Shown here piece by piece: positions 12,935 to 24,539 of a stretch of DNA of 64,000 nt (position 1 is its first letter; every line of letters begins with the position of its first letter). Source of the DNA: Hofstenia miamia (lineage: Eukaryota; Xenacoelomorpha; Acoela); the NCBI GenBank assembly GCA_004352715.1, contig SCFE01000107.1, positions 816,452-880,451 of the forward strand, read 5' to 3'. The position numbers and the translations under genes were made by a program. The notes under the pieces were generated by a model that saw only the letters and a list, made by a program, of their open reading frames with translations, was not told the DNA's origin and did no database searches.

Positions 12935-13121
12935 GTGAGCTTCAGTTAGCTTTGAATTACTTTAAATACGCGGGGTGAACGTATCTGCCCCATAAATGGC
13001 ATTTGATTAAGCGGCAAATGAATATAATCATTTTTATCATTTGTTTATTAAATTATATCAATATATTGCATACACTTAAATGTCTTAAATAATTTATTTA
13101 AACAGACATTGTATGAAAGTA

Positions 13122-13924
13122 CAGTGTGTTCAATCTCAAACGTAATTTTTAAATTCATTTTTATGTGTATTTTCATTGCATAAAGTTGTATCAAAGATAC
13201 AGGATTTTGTAGCTAAAAGTGAGACATTTGATTTAAGAATCCTGTCAGAGCTTCAAAATCAAAACGAAGATGTTTTCAGACAACGAGAAAAAATGGATAG
13301 TTCAGCAGTTTGAAAGAACACCTTCTCCAACGAAAGTTCATCGACCCTTCTTGCGTGAATTCAAAATCAGTGGATCAGCAAAGAACAAATATCAACTGAA
13401 TAAATTTACACGAGTTCGCGATCTTTTTGAAGAATCTGGTACTATCCACAAACAAAAAAGGGCTGCAATACAACCAAAAATGGAAATGTTATATCTGTGA
13501 ATAGAGACTCTTATCTCAGCTTGTTGAAGGATACTGTTTGGCCCAAGTTACGTCCCTATGCAACACGTTCTTCTCTCTGGTGGATGCAAGATGGTGCTCC
13601 TCCGCATTGCACAAATGAAGCTTTGGAATTTCGGATTGACAAATTCCAAGAACGAGTAATCAGTAGAAGAACGGAGTACCTCTGGCCAGCACACAGTCCT
13701 GATTTAAATCCTCTAGACTTCCATTTCTGGGCGGCAGCTCAAGCTGAAGTTTATACACAAAAACCAAACTCAATCGAATCTTTGGTAAACTGTGTGACCA
13801 GATTTACAGAAAGATTCCGCCAGGAAGGTATAGAGAGATCAGTCACAATGTGCTGAGGCGTGCAACTTTGTGTCTGCGGGAAGATGGGGGATATTTTCAG
13901 CACCTTCTTTAAGATTTTAAAGAT
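13122..13924 (+). mobile_element. Decayed Tc1/mariner element, DD41D type
   Basis: The element begins with CAGTGTGTTCAATCTCAAAC directly after a TA (13120-13121), a normal Tc1/mariner end. The first open piece (13270-13500) is a helix-turn-helix-like N-terminus. The second (13497-13856) holds the C-terminal catalytic half, with MQDGAPPHC and SPDLNPLDFHFW. Between the D of QDG and the D of LDF there are 41 residues, giving a D41D spacing (rosa/DD41D lineage) rather than mariner D34D. The region with the first catalytic D is missing, so there is an internal deletion. The 3' end is lost in the gap at 13925. Confidence 0.75.
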
Positions 13925-14881
13925 NNNNNNNNNNNNNNNNNNNNNNNNNNNNNNNNNNNNNNNNNNNNNNNNNNNNNNNNNNNNNNNNNNNNNNNNNNNN
14001 NNNNNNNNNNNNNNNNNNNNNNNNNNNNNNNNNNNNNNNNNNNNNNNNNNNNNNNNNNNNNNNNNNNNNNNNNNNNNNNNNNNNNNNNNNNNNNNNNNNN
14101 NNNNNNNNNNNNNNNNNNNNNNNNNNNNNNNNNNNNNNNNNNNNNNNNNNNNNNNNNNNNNNNNNNNNNNNNNNNNNNNNNNNNNNNNNNNNNNNNNNNN
14201 NNNNNNNNNNNNNNNNNNNNNNNNNNNNNNNNNNNNNNNNNNNNNNNNNNNNNNNNNNNNNNNNNNNNNNNNNNNNNNNNNNNNNNNNNNNNNNNNNNNN
14301 NNNNNNNNNNNNNNNNNNNNNNNNNNNNNNNNNNNNNNNNNNNNNNNNNNNNNNNNNNNNNNNNNNNNNNNNNNNNNNNNNNNNNNNNNNNNNNNNNNNN
14401 NNNNNNNNNNNNNNNNNNNNNNNNNNNNNNNNNNNNNNNNNNNNNNNNNNNNNNNNNNNNNNNNNNNNNNNNNNNNNNNNNNNNNNNNNNNNNNNNNNNN
14501 NNNNNNNNNNNNNNNNNNNNNNNNNNNNNNNNNNNNNNNNNNNNNNNNNNNNNNNNNNNNNNNNNNNNNNNNNNNNNNNNNNNNNNNNNNNNNNNNNNNN
14601 NNNNNNNNNNNNNNNNNNNNNNNNNNNNNNNNNNNNNNNNNNNNNNNNNNNNNNNNNNNNNNNNNNNNNNNNNNNNNNNNNNNNNNNNNNNNNNNNNNNN
14701 NNNNNNNNNNNNNNNNNNNNNNNNNNNNNNNNNNNNNNNNNNNNNNNNNNNNNNNNNNNNNNNNNNNNNNNNNNNNNNNNNNNNNNNNNNNNNNNNNNNN
14801 NNNNNNNNNNNNNNNNNNNNNNNNNNNNNNNNNNNNNNNNNNNNNNNNNNNNNNNNTATATATATATATATATATATATAT
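13925..14881. other. Scaffold gap (N) plus (TA)n
   Basis: 932 unknown bases (13925-14856) followed by about 25 bases of TA repeat. It may hide the mariner 3' end and a host exon. Confidence 0.9.
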
Positions 14882-15118
14882 TGACGGATTAAATATGTTG
14901 TTCTATATTTTATTACTTATTGATATTGTACGAAATCTGCACTATAGTTAGTCCGCAAGGTTTGAGGTATTCCTGTATTTACATGCAGTCCTAGACTATC
15001 CGCAATATCCGGGGCTCAACATTAATTCGTTTAATAGCAAGTTATTCGAATATTCAGTTGTAGAAATGTGTATCTTGATTCTATGCAATGATTTTCTATG
15101 GCCTCCCTGCCTTTTTAG

Positions 15119-15594
15119 TTTGAGCCTTTCTTTTGAAAATGTGTTCTCTGGGTACGTCCTTAATGGCTTTGCAAAAATTTTACACTAATTAAGTAATTAA
15201 TTTTTATTAGCTCCTAAATTAGCAATTTAAGTTATAATGTACTGCCTGTTATCAATTCACTTCTTCATTTTTATTTAGTCCGTTATCTGAATTGGTGAAG
15301 ATTAAGGAGTTAGAAAATAACTACATTACTGATTCATCTGAAGAGTCTTATCACACACGATTTTTAGTTAGGCAGGCTCATATTAAAGACATTTCTGAAG
15401 AAAATATGGGGCCAATATTTCAATTCGCCATTTCATTCAGTATTTTGCTCTTTATTTTCGGTTCAGCATATATAATTAAACGCAGAAGAATTTATAGACA
15501 ATTTCGAAGACTTGTTAAGCGAAGCTTAAAGATATTCATGCCAAAGTCGCCAAAGAAATCCGTGCGAGTGGTTTCACACATCAAAACATTTTAA
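15119..15594 (+). CDS. Last two exons of a single-pass membrane protein
   Basis: The final exon starts after an acceptor at 15279 and runs to a TAA at 15592-15594. It encodes an acidic stretch (ITDSSEESYH), then a hydrophobic helix (FAISFSILLFIFGSAYII), then a strongly basic tail (KRRRIYRQFRRLVKR, ending SHIKTF). By the positive-inside rule the tail is cytosolic, so this is a C-terminal membrane anchor with a cytoplasmic tail of about 44 residues. A 33-base microexon at 15119-15151 (ctttttag acceptor, GTACGT donor; peptide LSLSFENVFS) leaves two bases that join exactly in phase with the last exon. The upstream exon at 12812-12934 probably belongs to the same gene. I do not recognise the protein. 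A hydrophobic helix flanked by charge, and phase agreement, argue that it is real. Confidence 0.5.
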
Positions 15595-15836
15595 AATGTT
15601 GTTTTAGAAGACAATTTGTAATTAATAGTTATTTTTATATATTAAATTTTAATGAATGTTATCAATTATCTATTTTAAATTGAAAGTAGTCAGACTTTGC
15701 TGTGTATTCATTCCTTCTTTTTCATACTGTAACGACAGTTATTTGAGAACCTAATATTTAACCAATTAGTAAATTCCAATCTTATTATGACGAATGTTTC
15801 TATATTGAATGGGTGGAAATTTGGATATCTTGACAT
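15595..15836. other. Probable 3' untranslated / intergenic DNA
   Basis: AT-rich sequence after the stop. I see no canonical AATAAA; the nearest variant is in the run around 15640-15650. It ends at a gap. Confidence 0.4.
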
Positions 15837-16836
15837 NNNNNNNNNNNNNNNNNNNNNNNNNNNNNNNNNNNNNNNNNNNNNNNNNNNNNNNNNNNNNNNN
15901 NNNNNNNNNNNNNNNNNNNNNNNNNNNNNNNNNNNNNNNNNNNNNNNNNNNNNNNNNNNNNNNNNNNNNNNNNNNNNNNNNNNNNNNNNNNNNNNNNNNN
16001 NNNNNNNNNNNNNNNNNNNNNNNNNNNNNNNNNNNNNNNNNNNNNNNNNNNNNNNNNNNNNNNNNNNNNNNNNNNNNNNNNNNNNNNNNNNNNNNNNNNN
16101 NNNNNNNNNNNNNNNNNNNNNNNNNNNNNNNNNNNNNNNNNNNNNNNNNNNNNNNNNNNNNNNNNNNNNNNNNNNNNNNNNNNNNNNNNNNNNNNNNNNN
16201 NNNNNNNNNNNNNNNNNNNNNNNNNNNNNNNNNNNNNNNNNNNNNNNNNNNNNNNNNNNNNNNNNNNNNNNNNNNNNNNNNNNNNNNNNNNNNNNNNNNN
16301 NNNNNNNNNNNNNNNNNNNNNNNNNNNNNNNNNNNNNNNNNNNNNNNNNNNNNNNNNNNNNNNNNNNNNNNNNNNNNNNNNNNNNNNNNNNNNNNNNNNN
16401 NNNNNNNNNNNNNNNNNNNNNNNNNNNNNNNNNNNNNNNNNNNNNNNNNNNNNNNNNNNNNNNNNNNNNNNNNNNNNNNNNNNNNNNNNNNNNNNNNNNN
16501 NNNNNNNNNNNNNNNNNNNNNNNNNNNNNNNNNNNNNNNNNNNNNNNNNNNNNNNNNNNNNNNNNNNNNNNNNNNNNNNNNNNNNNNNNNNNNNNNNNNN
16601 NNNNNNNNNNNNNNNNNNNNNNNNNNNNNNNNNNNNNNNNNNNNNNNNNNNNNNNNNNNNNNNNNNNNNNNNNNNNNNNNNNNNNNNNNNNNNNNNNNNN
16701 NNNNNNNNNNNNNNNNNNNNNNNNNNNNNNNNNNNNNNNNNNNNNNNNNNNNNNNNNNNNNNNNNNNNNNNNNNNNNNNNNNNNNNNNNNNNNNNNNNNN
16801 NNNNNNNNNNNNNNNNNNNNNNNNNNNNNNNNNNNN
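15837..16836. other. Scaffold gap of exactly 1000 N
   Basis: The round size suggests an arbitrary gap of unknown true length. It removes the C-terminal part of the LINE reverse transcriptase. Confidence 0.95.
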
Positions 16837-17491
16837 TGCATGCCGTAGAAGTCTTAATTGCAGAAATTATCAAGGTATCATCTGAGCATCTAATAATGCT
16901 ATGTTGTGCTTTTCCATGTACTTTAGTATGAGGCTGTTGCGTTTTTAGATTAATGCTATTTGTATAATTAACAAATAGAATAGGAGAGGCTGGTCGTCCT
17001 TGAGGAATTCCTTCCAAAGCAAAAATGGAAGACTTCTGACCGTTCATTGCGATAACTCTTTGTTGCCACCCATGCAAATATGAATGAAGCCAACTACTAA
17101 ACCATTTCTCATCTTCATCTAAATTACAATCTTAAATCTTTAATAATTTGTTAGGTAAAACTGTATTAAATGCTGAACTGAAATCGAGAAAGTTTACTCT
17201 GACAATTGTAGTTTCTTTGTCATCTAAATTGGCGTTGACTTGATGAAGAAAAACAACAAGTGCATCGGTAGTCGAAAGGCCCTTTTGATATGCAAATTGA
17301 CAGCCGTCGTTAGATTTCTGAAGTGCTCTAACACCAACTGGAGTTACCAATCTTTCAATACATTTTGAGGGATTAGCAGTGAGACAAACTGAGCGAAAAT
17401 TTTTATTAACCTTTTTGATCAGCATTGGGTCTTTAGTAGTTATGGCCGAGTGAAGTTTATTTTCATTGTTAGCAGAACGAGATACAGCCAT
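16837..17491 (-). pseudogene. LINE reverse transcriptase fragment (CR1/L2-like)
   Basis: On the minus strand the reading is FAYQKGLSTTDA, NFLDFSSAFNTVLPNKL, one in-frame TAA, then WLHSYLHGW, LEGIPQGRPASPILF and CSDDTLII. These match the conserved blocks of non-LTR reverse transcriptases. The catalytic motif is changed from the usual (Y/F)xDD to CSDD, while the 'DFSSAFNT' and 'G.PQG' blocks are intact. The style (FAY..G.ST.DA and L.IDFSSAFNT) is that of CR1/L2-like elements. It is a 5'-truncated, internally stopped copy cut by the 1000-N gap; the endonuclease and the 3' tail are not visible. Confidence 0.75.
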
Positions 17492-17979
17492 TGAAGATCA
17501 GACCAACCTCCACAGATTCTGGAGACAAAGCAGTACACTAATTTCCTGATGCAAGACAAGCTGTGGCGTAACTGGCTATCCTGCCATCATCTGAAATTTC
17601 GAAAGCTTTGCTAGCAACAATTCCATCACGTGACAATATTCATTATCACAAGGAATTGATAATGGTAACATCAAGAGCTGTAGGACTACCGGAGACCAAG
17701 AGAAGAAAATATCTCCAGGAGCGAAACAATATTGGGATTCCTCTTCTTAAAAATGTAAGCAAGAATAACTTTAGACGAGAAACTGAATATAGTGTCACGG
17801 ACACGATCATGGCAATATATTTTATCACCATCACCTGAGCAACACATTGCATGTTTACCGTAAATGTTCAAAGTCTTGTTACATTTGTTTCGCTCTGGGC
17901 TTCACTTGGGCTAAATTTTAAATAATTTCATATAATATATGCATGAACTGTAATAGCCAATGAAGAAATACCCATTAGG
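17492..17979. other. No supported gene
   Basis: A 76-codon plus-strand frame (17608-17838) shows no recognisable motif, splice context or repeat. It may be the worn 5' part of the LINE. Confidence 0.35.
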
Positions 17980-18412
17980 GAAAAGAGCAGGGGTGAGGTG
18001 CTAAAAATAAAAGTGGGGGAACGCTAAATTTTCAGATTTTTTCCCGGAAAATTTTTGGAATTCTTTTAACATAATAATATTTTTTCCATCATTTTTGGGT
18101 TGATGCGACGTAACTAATTTGTTTATATCCCTGTTAGCAACCGATACAAAGTATAGTATACTATATCTGCTGGCTGTTTACTTTTTCACGTTAACACCAA
18201 TAATTCAAAGATGAAAATAAAGCCGATAGCAACATTTTAAAATGATTTAATATGTTACAAATATCATCAAACAAAAAAAGATTGCAATTTTGATAACTGA
18301 CTTGCACTAGTGGGTGCTGCATTCCTTGACCACATTTCAATCTCCGCGTATTGATATAATGGCCTCATAGTAACTGAGCTGTCAGCATTCCACAGCTGTG
18401 GTGGTGGCTAAT

Positions 18413-18917
18413 TTAAAGATATAAAATAAGTGCGCTAATTGTGGCAGGCTGAAGTTCACTTCTTATGTGCAAATAAACAATATTCAGACGGGAGAAACCT
18501 CGCTCTGATTCGGATGAAGATATTGGTACATTATCCAAAGTTTCTGAGTTTATGTATTTGATGTTTTTGAGAATTAACATTACATTTGCAAATATTCTCT
18601 GAAAGCTGGAATAATACCTTCGGCTGAAATACAAAACTTTCACAAAGATTTAGCGACTTTTGTTCCCCGTCTGGCCAATGCCAATCTACTTTTGCTGGCC
18701 GAGTACCGGGATCAAAATCCAAAACATTATGTAGGCAAATTACTTCCCTGTTGTCATCATATGATTGAAATCGAAGCTCTAGGTGATCAATCAGCGCTTG
18801 CACAAACTGCACATGATTGAAACTAACATAGCCAGTTCGTGAAGTAAATGTACTAAATTCTACGCCTTTAAAAGATGAGTTTTTGCCAATATTTGCAAAC
18901 TTATACTGACCTCCCAA
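18413..18917 (-). pseudogene. hAT transposase C-terminal relic
   Basis: Two overlapping minus-strand frames are present. The upstream one holds VQFVQALIDHLELRFQSYDD and the downstream one holds VPISSSESERGFSRLN followed by IRSELQP. The latter is the hAT dimerisation domain signature ('vP.SS...ERgFS.lN.i....R..L'). A frameshift near 18640 separates them. It lies inside the 17988-19987 element with the C-terminus toward the left end, which is the expected layout. Confidence 0.7.
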
Positions 18918-19823
18918 ATTTCGTCATAGACGTAGAGAAATTCAATCGATTAAATTAAATATAAATCAATGGTATATCATTCACTAAATCTGTGTTAGTA
19001 TCAGGTAAATGAATTAAAATCTTGTGAACCAATGCGTTAACTAGAGGCAAATTCGATGTTTGCTATTTTAGAGTATCATTTTTGAACCAATTCGCTTATT
19101 AATGGGCATAGCTTGGATGTCGCAATAATGTCAGTTATATTGTAGAGGCTGTTCTAATAAGTTTTATATAAGTATATACATGCTTAACCCTTATTAGCAC
19201 TGTGGCTTTGCCGACTTTGACCACCTCTAAAAACGTATAAAACACAAAAATATTATTAATATTTTTTCTATTATTATTAATTATTTGTAAAATTATATCA
19301 TGTGGTACAAAAATATAACAAGAAGAGCAAAGGATCCCATTTTCCATTTTTGTGTGGTTTTGGAAAAATATTGAATTGAAGCTAATGACCAAAACATAAG
19401 TTCTGATTTAATTTATTTAAGAGATTTTCTACCTAGACCTATTTTAGATTAAAGACATGCAAATCCAAAATGGCTCTTTTCACAAATCATATTATTCTGA
19501 ATATTTTCAATTTACAATGCATCCTGTGTATACTTCCTAAGCATCCTTATAAATTAAAATATACTCATTTGAAATTTTCATCTACATATCTTTGAAACTC
19601 AAGTTGCTAGAATATTTTAAAATAAATTTTACCCCACTTTTTATACAAATTTTAATTTTCTAATTATTTTTTTTTTAAAATTTAGTTTACACACCCAACC
19701 AGAGTTGATATTTATTTAACTCTAATATCGCTTTTGTCTCCAAAATGAAAACCTTAATTTGCTTTAAACAGTTTGAGTGGAAGGAGAACGGCGTCCCCCT
19801 AAATTTTCAAAAAATTATGTCGG

Positions 19824-19946
19824 NNNNNNNNNNNNNNNNNNNNNNNNNNNNNNNNNNNNNNNNNNNNNNNNNNNNNNNNNNNNNNNNNNNNNNNNNNNNN
19901 NNNNNNNNNNNNNNNNNNNNNNNNNNNNNNGGGGGGGGGGGGGGGG
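19824..19946. other. Scaffold gap with G run
   Basis: 107 unknown bases followed by 16 G. This is the only gap in the window not next to (TA)n or a duplicated contig end, and is probably a homopolymer break. Confidence 0.9.
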
Positions 19947-19995
19947 AGGACGCCAAACCCCTGCGCTCCCCTTCCATCTCAGCCCTGGAAAAGAG

Positions 19996-20788
19996 GATTG
20001 TTTGTTAATAAGAAAAAATATTTCGGAATCATATTATAGATCCCTGCACTCACTATTTGTCATTTATCTGAGAATATTAAATTTCTATGAGAGTATTTCT
20101 GAAAAATATTCCAATACTTGGTAGAAAATCTATTAATTACGCGTTTATCTTCATTACAAGTAGTGGCTTAACTGTGGGGGCTAAGCACACTTTACGGTAT
20201 ATTTTACATTGTTACATAATTAAGAGCATTGTATATCTATAAAATTTAATTATATAGTGACCTGTTCACCTTACCTTTATAAGAAAACTTAAAACATTTT
20301 CAAGGTTATTTAGAGTGTTTGGTTATAATCAGTAATTCGACGTGCATCCTAAGTACTTAATTTTCTATTTGGGATTGCTTAGATTTACTATTGTAGCTGC
20401 CCAAATTCGAGATGAGCGCAATGTAGTTTTTTGTGAAATATTACAACTACTGCAAGAATAAAGAACGTTCAATTTTTCAGCGGTATAATGCACTTATGAC
20501 TAAACAAAGTCATTGCTAGCAAATTCAATTTTTGGATATTCTAAGATTTAAAAAAATGGTTTTTAAAATATTATAGAAACATTGTAACCTCAATCTCAAG
20601 GACACCAATTTGTAAATTTATTTGATCAATCAGCCGACAATCATTAAAGAAAGGTACACTTGTCAGGAATGATGAAAAATTACAAATTCCTTCGAAATTT
20701 ATTATGTTAGATCGATTAATTTGTTTCAGAAACCGTTTCTTTTGAGAAATACATTTGGAGAATTCATAATTACCCCTGTATGCATGTA
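19996..20788. other. No supported gene
   Basis: AT-rich non-coding DNA between the hAT element and the diverged long-TIR terminus. Confidence 0.45.
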
Positions 20789-21010
20789 AGTAGTATGATT
20801 TAAGTGCTAGGCCGTGGCACAATTGACCCTTTGACCTTGGCGGGCTTGTCGGGCGTGGCTTTAATGTAATTGTGTAGTTTGACCATGGAGCAATGTAAGG
20901 TGGTCTATCTCTGACGTCATAGGAATATGTTCTGTTTTGTTGATAATCAAAATTAATTTGCAATCTATTGTTTAAAATGTACCTGATTTTTCTATACATA
21001 TAGAGGGTAA
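20789..21010 (+). mobile_element. Solitary diverged end of the long-TIR element family
   Basis: Starting at AGTAGT (20789), this sequence aligns with the left end of the 22578-28154 element. Shared strings include TTTGACCTTGGCGGGC, TGTAATTGT, a TGACGTCA octamer at 20913-20920, and the run through CAATCTATTGTTTAAAATG. Similarity fades near 21010, and no matching right end was found. It is a truncated, older relative that confirms AGTAGT as the true terminus. Confidence 0.6.
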
Positions 21011-21232
21011 ACAATTTTCAATGCTTGTACTCCAATATTACTCTAACACTAAATCAGTTGATGCTACATGATGATCCAAGAACATTTAAAGAACATGGAG
21101 CCGAATTTAGTACTTACTTATTCTATTCCTCTTTATTTACAAAGAATCAAGTACAACTACTCAGTAAGTCTTTGTTACTTTGATTTAACCCATATGAATT
21201 AGTTTTGTAAAGATAAAGCATGCTTAAGTCTC

Positions 21233-22323
21233 TTGTTACCCGGAAATTACCGTGACTCAATCAAAAGGGAAAATATAAAGGCTCACAGATTTACCCCAGT
21301 TCTTTCTCTACGTATGAAAACTTGTTTGATAGTAATGAATACGGATATATCTCAAGAAAGTCAAAGCCTAATGTGTAAAAATAAAACCCAATTCGTTAAC
21401 ATCATCCTGGATCTCAAGGAAAAAGTTTTAAAATTAGAGACGCAATTATTGCTGAATTTTCCAACATTAACACTCCAACCAGTTACTAGTTTTAACAAAG
21501 AAATATCCCAAATGCTTGACCATAAACAAACAGCATTCCAGCAAGAAATACTGGATCTAAGAAGTGAAATAAATATAATTAAGGCTAACTCCTCCATCAA
21601 TACCACTACAAACATTCCATCAAGTGCATAATCATCTCCCATGATTACTCCACAAAGATGAAAGGCACCAATGCCTCCATCCAATTTTACACCCAGAAAA
21701 ATTCGACATGATTCCGGAATGTATACATGAATTTTGAGCCTGAAACAAAATTGGATTACAACAACTTAATCAATGCTAAATTTAACAATGAAAATACTCA
21801 CAAGCAGTACTGTATGTTGCTTTACAATTGTAAAATGCACAATGACGATGACATCATTGAATATATTTACAAAGTGAATCGATTAATGGAACTCTTGGTG
21901 AAGAAAGGTTAATACTACCACCAAAACCTTTATTCCTACATACACACAGGCATGTTGCCACTCTTTAAAAGAAGATTTGAGAACGAATGCAATATAAAGG
22001 ATTCTATCCCAACACTGATCAGCAAATATGTTAACATCCAGCTCTCAATGGAAGGCAACAGACGTGTGCAAAGAGAATTGGGAATACACAGCAACCCAAC
22101 CACCACCCAATTTTTACATCGACCAAAAATCATCAACAACAAAAACACATTGAAAAATCAACCAATAATTCAAGAGAAAATCAGATGCAAGCAATGTGGA
22201 CAACAGTGTCACACCAAACCTGAATGCAAAGTGGTAGTCTATACAGTAGATGAAAATGGATATTATATTGACAGAAATGCTGAAGAAATCATTCTCCAAT
22301 CTGAAGAAGGGCACTGGCTATAA
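21233..22323 (+). pseudogene. Retroelement gag relic with CCHC knuckle
   Basis: Three open pieces (21233-21631, 21727-21912, 21952-22323) make up the gag region. The first is rich in leucine heptad-like spacing (KEKVLKLETQLL) and probably coiled. The last ends in CKQCGQQCHTKPEC, an exact C-x2-C-x4-H-x4-C nucleocapsid zinc knuckle that binds genomic RNA. Stops between the pieces mark decay. The knuckle is followed directly by the protease. Confidence 0.65.
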
Positions 22324-22577
22324 ACTGCAAAGAGGAATGCTTAATTGTCACAGACCTCCTCAAAAGGAACATCAGCCCATTAACCATCAACAGTGTAAAT
22401 ATCAAAGCCACTGTAGATACTGGAGCATCAATAACTCTAATGGCAGACACATATGCTACAGAAATAGGATGGACACATGGAGACGAATAACGTCTGATCA
22501 ATGTGTCTGGGGACTACATAAACATTAAAGGCGTAGTCAGGAACGTCCCTATCACAATACACCATGTCAAGCATCTC

Positions 22578-23860
22578 AGTAGTTATATCCGAGTGAAGTT
22601 CGTTCCACAAATTGACATTTTGACCTTGGCGGGCACGTCTGTGATGTAATTGTATACTTTGGCTGTCTGTGTACCTCTGACGTCATTGGAACATATTCTC
22701 TTTTGTTATAATATTTGTTGGCAAACACATTTGTTTGTAGTCTATTGTATAAAATGTAACCAATTTTTTTATTTGTATTACATAAATAATTGACTGTGTA
22801 TATTGGCGGGGGTGTATATCTGACGTCATTGGAATATTTACTGTTGGCAAACACATTTGTTTGTAATCTATTTTTCAAAATGTAGCCAATTTTTTTATAC
22901 ATATTACATAAATAATTGTCAAAGATCATTGAAATTCTATATGCAAGAAATNNNNNNNNNNNNNNNNNNNNNNNNNNNNNNNNNNNNNNNNNNNNNNNNN
23001 NNNNNNNNNNNNAAGATCATTGAAATTCTATATGCAAGAAATTCAAATTTTTGGAATTATATTTTATTGCTAAATTTCTTAGGTAAAAGTCATAATTAAT
23101 AAGTATTTTCAAACAAAAATATTTTGTTTATTTAACATACTTGCTTTTTGTTAATGTATGCGACTTGCTTATTTATGTGGCTAATTTAGTTTACATACTT
23201 GTTTTTTTATTTTTTTTATTTACATACTTATTTTACATACTTGTTTTATTTAGTAAAATTTAATAACAATTGTTTGAATCAGAGAGATAATAATACTCGT
23301 TAAAAGCGTAATGGCTTATTTCAGTAATAAAGTAAAATAATTTTTCAGAACTAGTTTATGCAAAAACTCACAATTTCTAATATTTAATAAATGTACGTGG
23401 TAAAACCGACATATGTGTTTAAGACAAGACAAAACTGTAATTAATGTCAAAAAATGTATCCAATCCTAAAGATTGATATCTCCCAAACATGAAATCACTT
23501 TACAATTAAATAAGACTTTCATTGTAAATTGGTTGTTAGCGTTTATTGATACACATATATACAAAACATTTAAAAATATAAATTTTATATTATAAGAAAT
23601 TGCTTACATTTTAAAATTTTATTGGTGTCTTTTATATTAAGAATTAAATAAATACCCGGTATACGACTTTTCCAAGTTTGTAGACTTACATTTTTCCGAC
23701 GTTTTTTCACGTTTGTGACTTACATTTCTTTTCCAAAGTTTTATTACATTTGTGACTTATATCTTTTTTTACAATGTTTTTCCATGTTTATGACTTACAT
23801 TTCTTTTCAGACGTTTTTTCACGTTTGTGACTTACATTTCTTTTCCAAATATATATATTT
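22578..23860 (+). repeat. Left inverted arm of the long-TIR element
   Basis: It pairs with 26340-28154 in inverse orientation, including distinctive strings such as CTTGGCGGGC, AAATACCCGGTATACGAC and GGAGATATCAATC (as its complement). It contains two subterminal units, each with TGACGTCA (22678-22685 and 22821-22828). About five copies of a 35-base unit built on GTGACTTACATTTCTTTTCC lie at 23670-23850. The 61-N gap at 22952-23012 lies inside it. Confidence 0.8.
22952..23012. other. Artefactual 61-N gap between overlapping contig ends
   Basis: The 30 bases before the gap are repeated immediately after it (both copies run AAGATCATTG to GCAAGAAAT). The matching place in the right arm (about 27510-27545) is continuous and has the string once. 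The gap is therefore a failed merge, not missing sequence. Confidence 0.85.
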
Positions 23861-24539
23861 TTTTGGTGACAGATTACAAAGTAATCAGTCACAAAAAAAT
23901 TTTTGCTGAAACTTGCTTTTGCAATTTCAGCAAAAAGCTTTTGCATACATGTATAAAAATTGATTGACGTGTGCTAGTTGATGAGTCATTGCCAACATAT
24001 AATTCATGATAATGAGGACGGGTGGCTAAAGATGTGAATATTCATGCATTACATATCCAAATTATAAATAATTTTAAAGTGTACGTTTGTAGTTTTGCAC
24101 CATTGAAAGGACTAGTATATTGAAATAATCATATATTTTTTGTTAATGAACTTGTTATATACACTGAATAATAGCACTAGTATTAAATTTCATAAATTCT
24201 TGTTATTACCCAGAAATTGTTTTATATTTAACAGAACTTATATTGTATGTATATATATACAAAAGGTATATTTATCCATATATACACATAGCTTTCTTAA
24301 TTATTTAATAAAAGGCTTAACATGAGCGTCTTTACAAATTAAAAATGTTTCTCTGCAGAGTTTGTCAATACATTCATAAATAACTTTCTTTTATTACAAA
24401 CTTAAATGTTAGAAGAATTATCTTTATGTACAGGAGGATATAAATTAGCAGTAGAAATCATCTTGTAAAACGATGTTTATTAAGTGTATTCTATATATTG
24501 CGTAATCCTTTCAGCAATTAGTAAAATTTATCATTCAAC

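Larger units (their letters stand above)
17988..19987 (-). mobile_element. hAT element, 2.0 kb, exact 8-bp TSD
   Basis: The left end CAGGGGTGAGGTG and the right end (reverse complement CAGGGCTGAGATG) form imperfect inverted repeats. They are flanked by GAAAAGAG at 17980-17987 and again at 19988-19995, an exact 8-bp duplication. The interior carries a minus-strand hAT transposase relic (18413-18917). A gap (19824-19930) with a G run lies near the right end. Length and TSD fit a once-autonomous hAT copy. Confidence 0.8.

Noticed and set aside
13860-17077. Very long open frames spanning 13860-14951 and 15708-17077
   Set aside because: They run through unknown bases; only the ends are real sequence, and of these only the LINE part at 16837-17077 has coding motifs.
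20571-21014. 147-codon minus-strand frame
   Set aside because: It overlaps the diverged long-TIR terminus, and its apparent coding is antisense to transposon end sequence.
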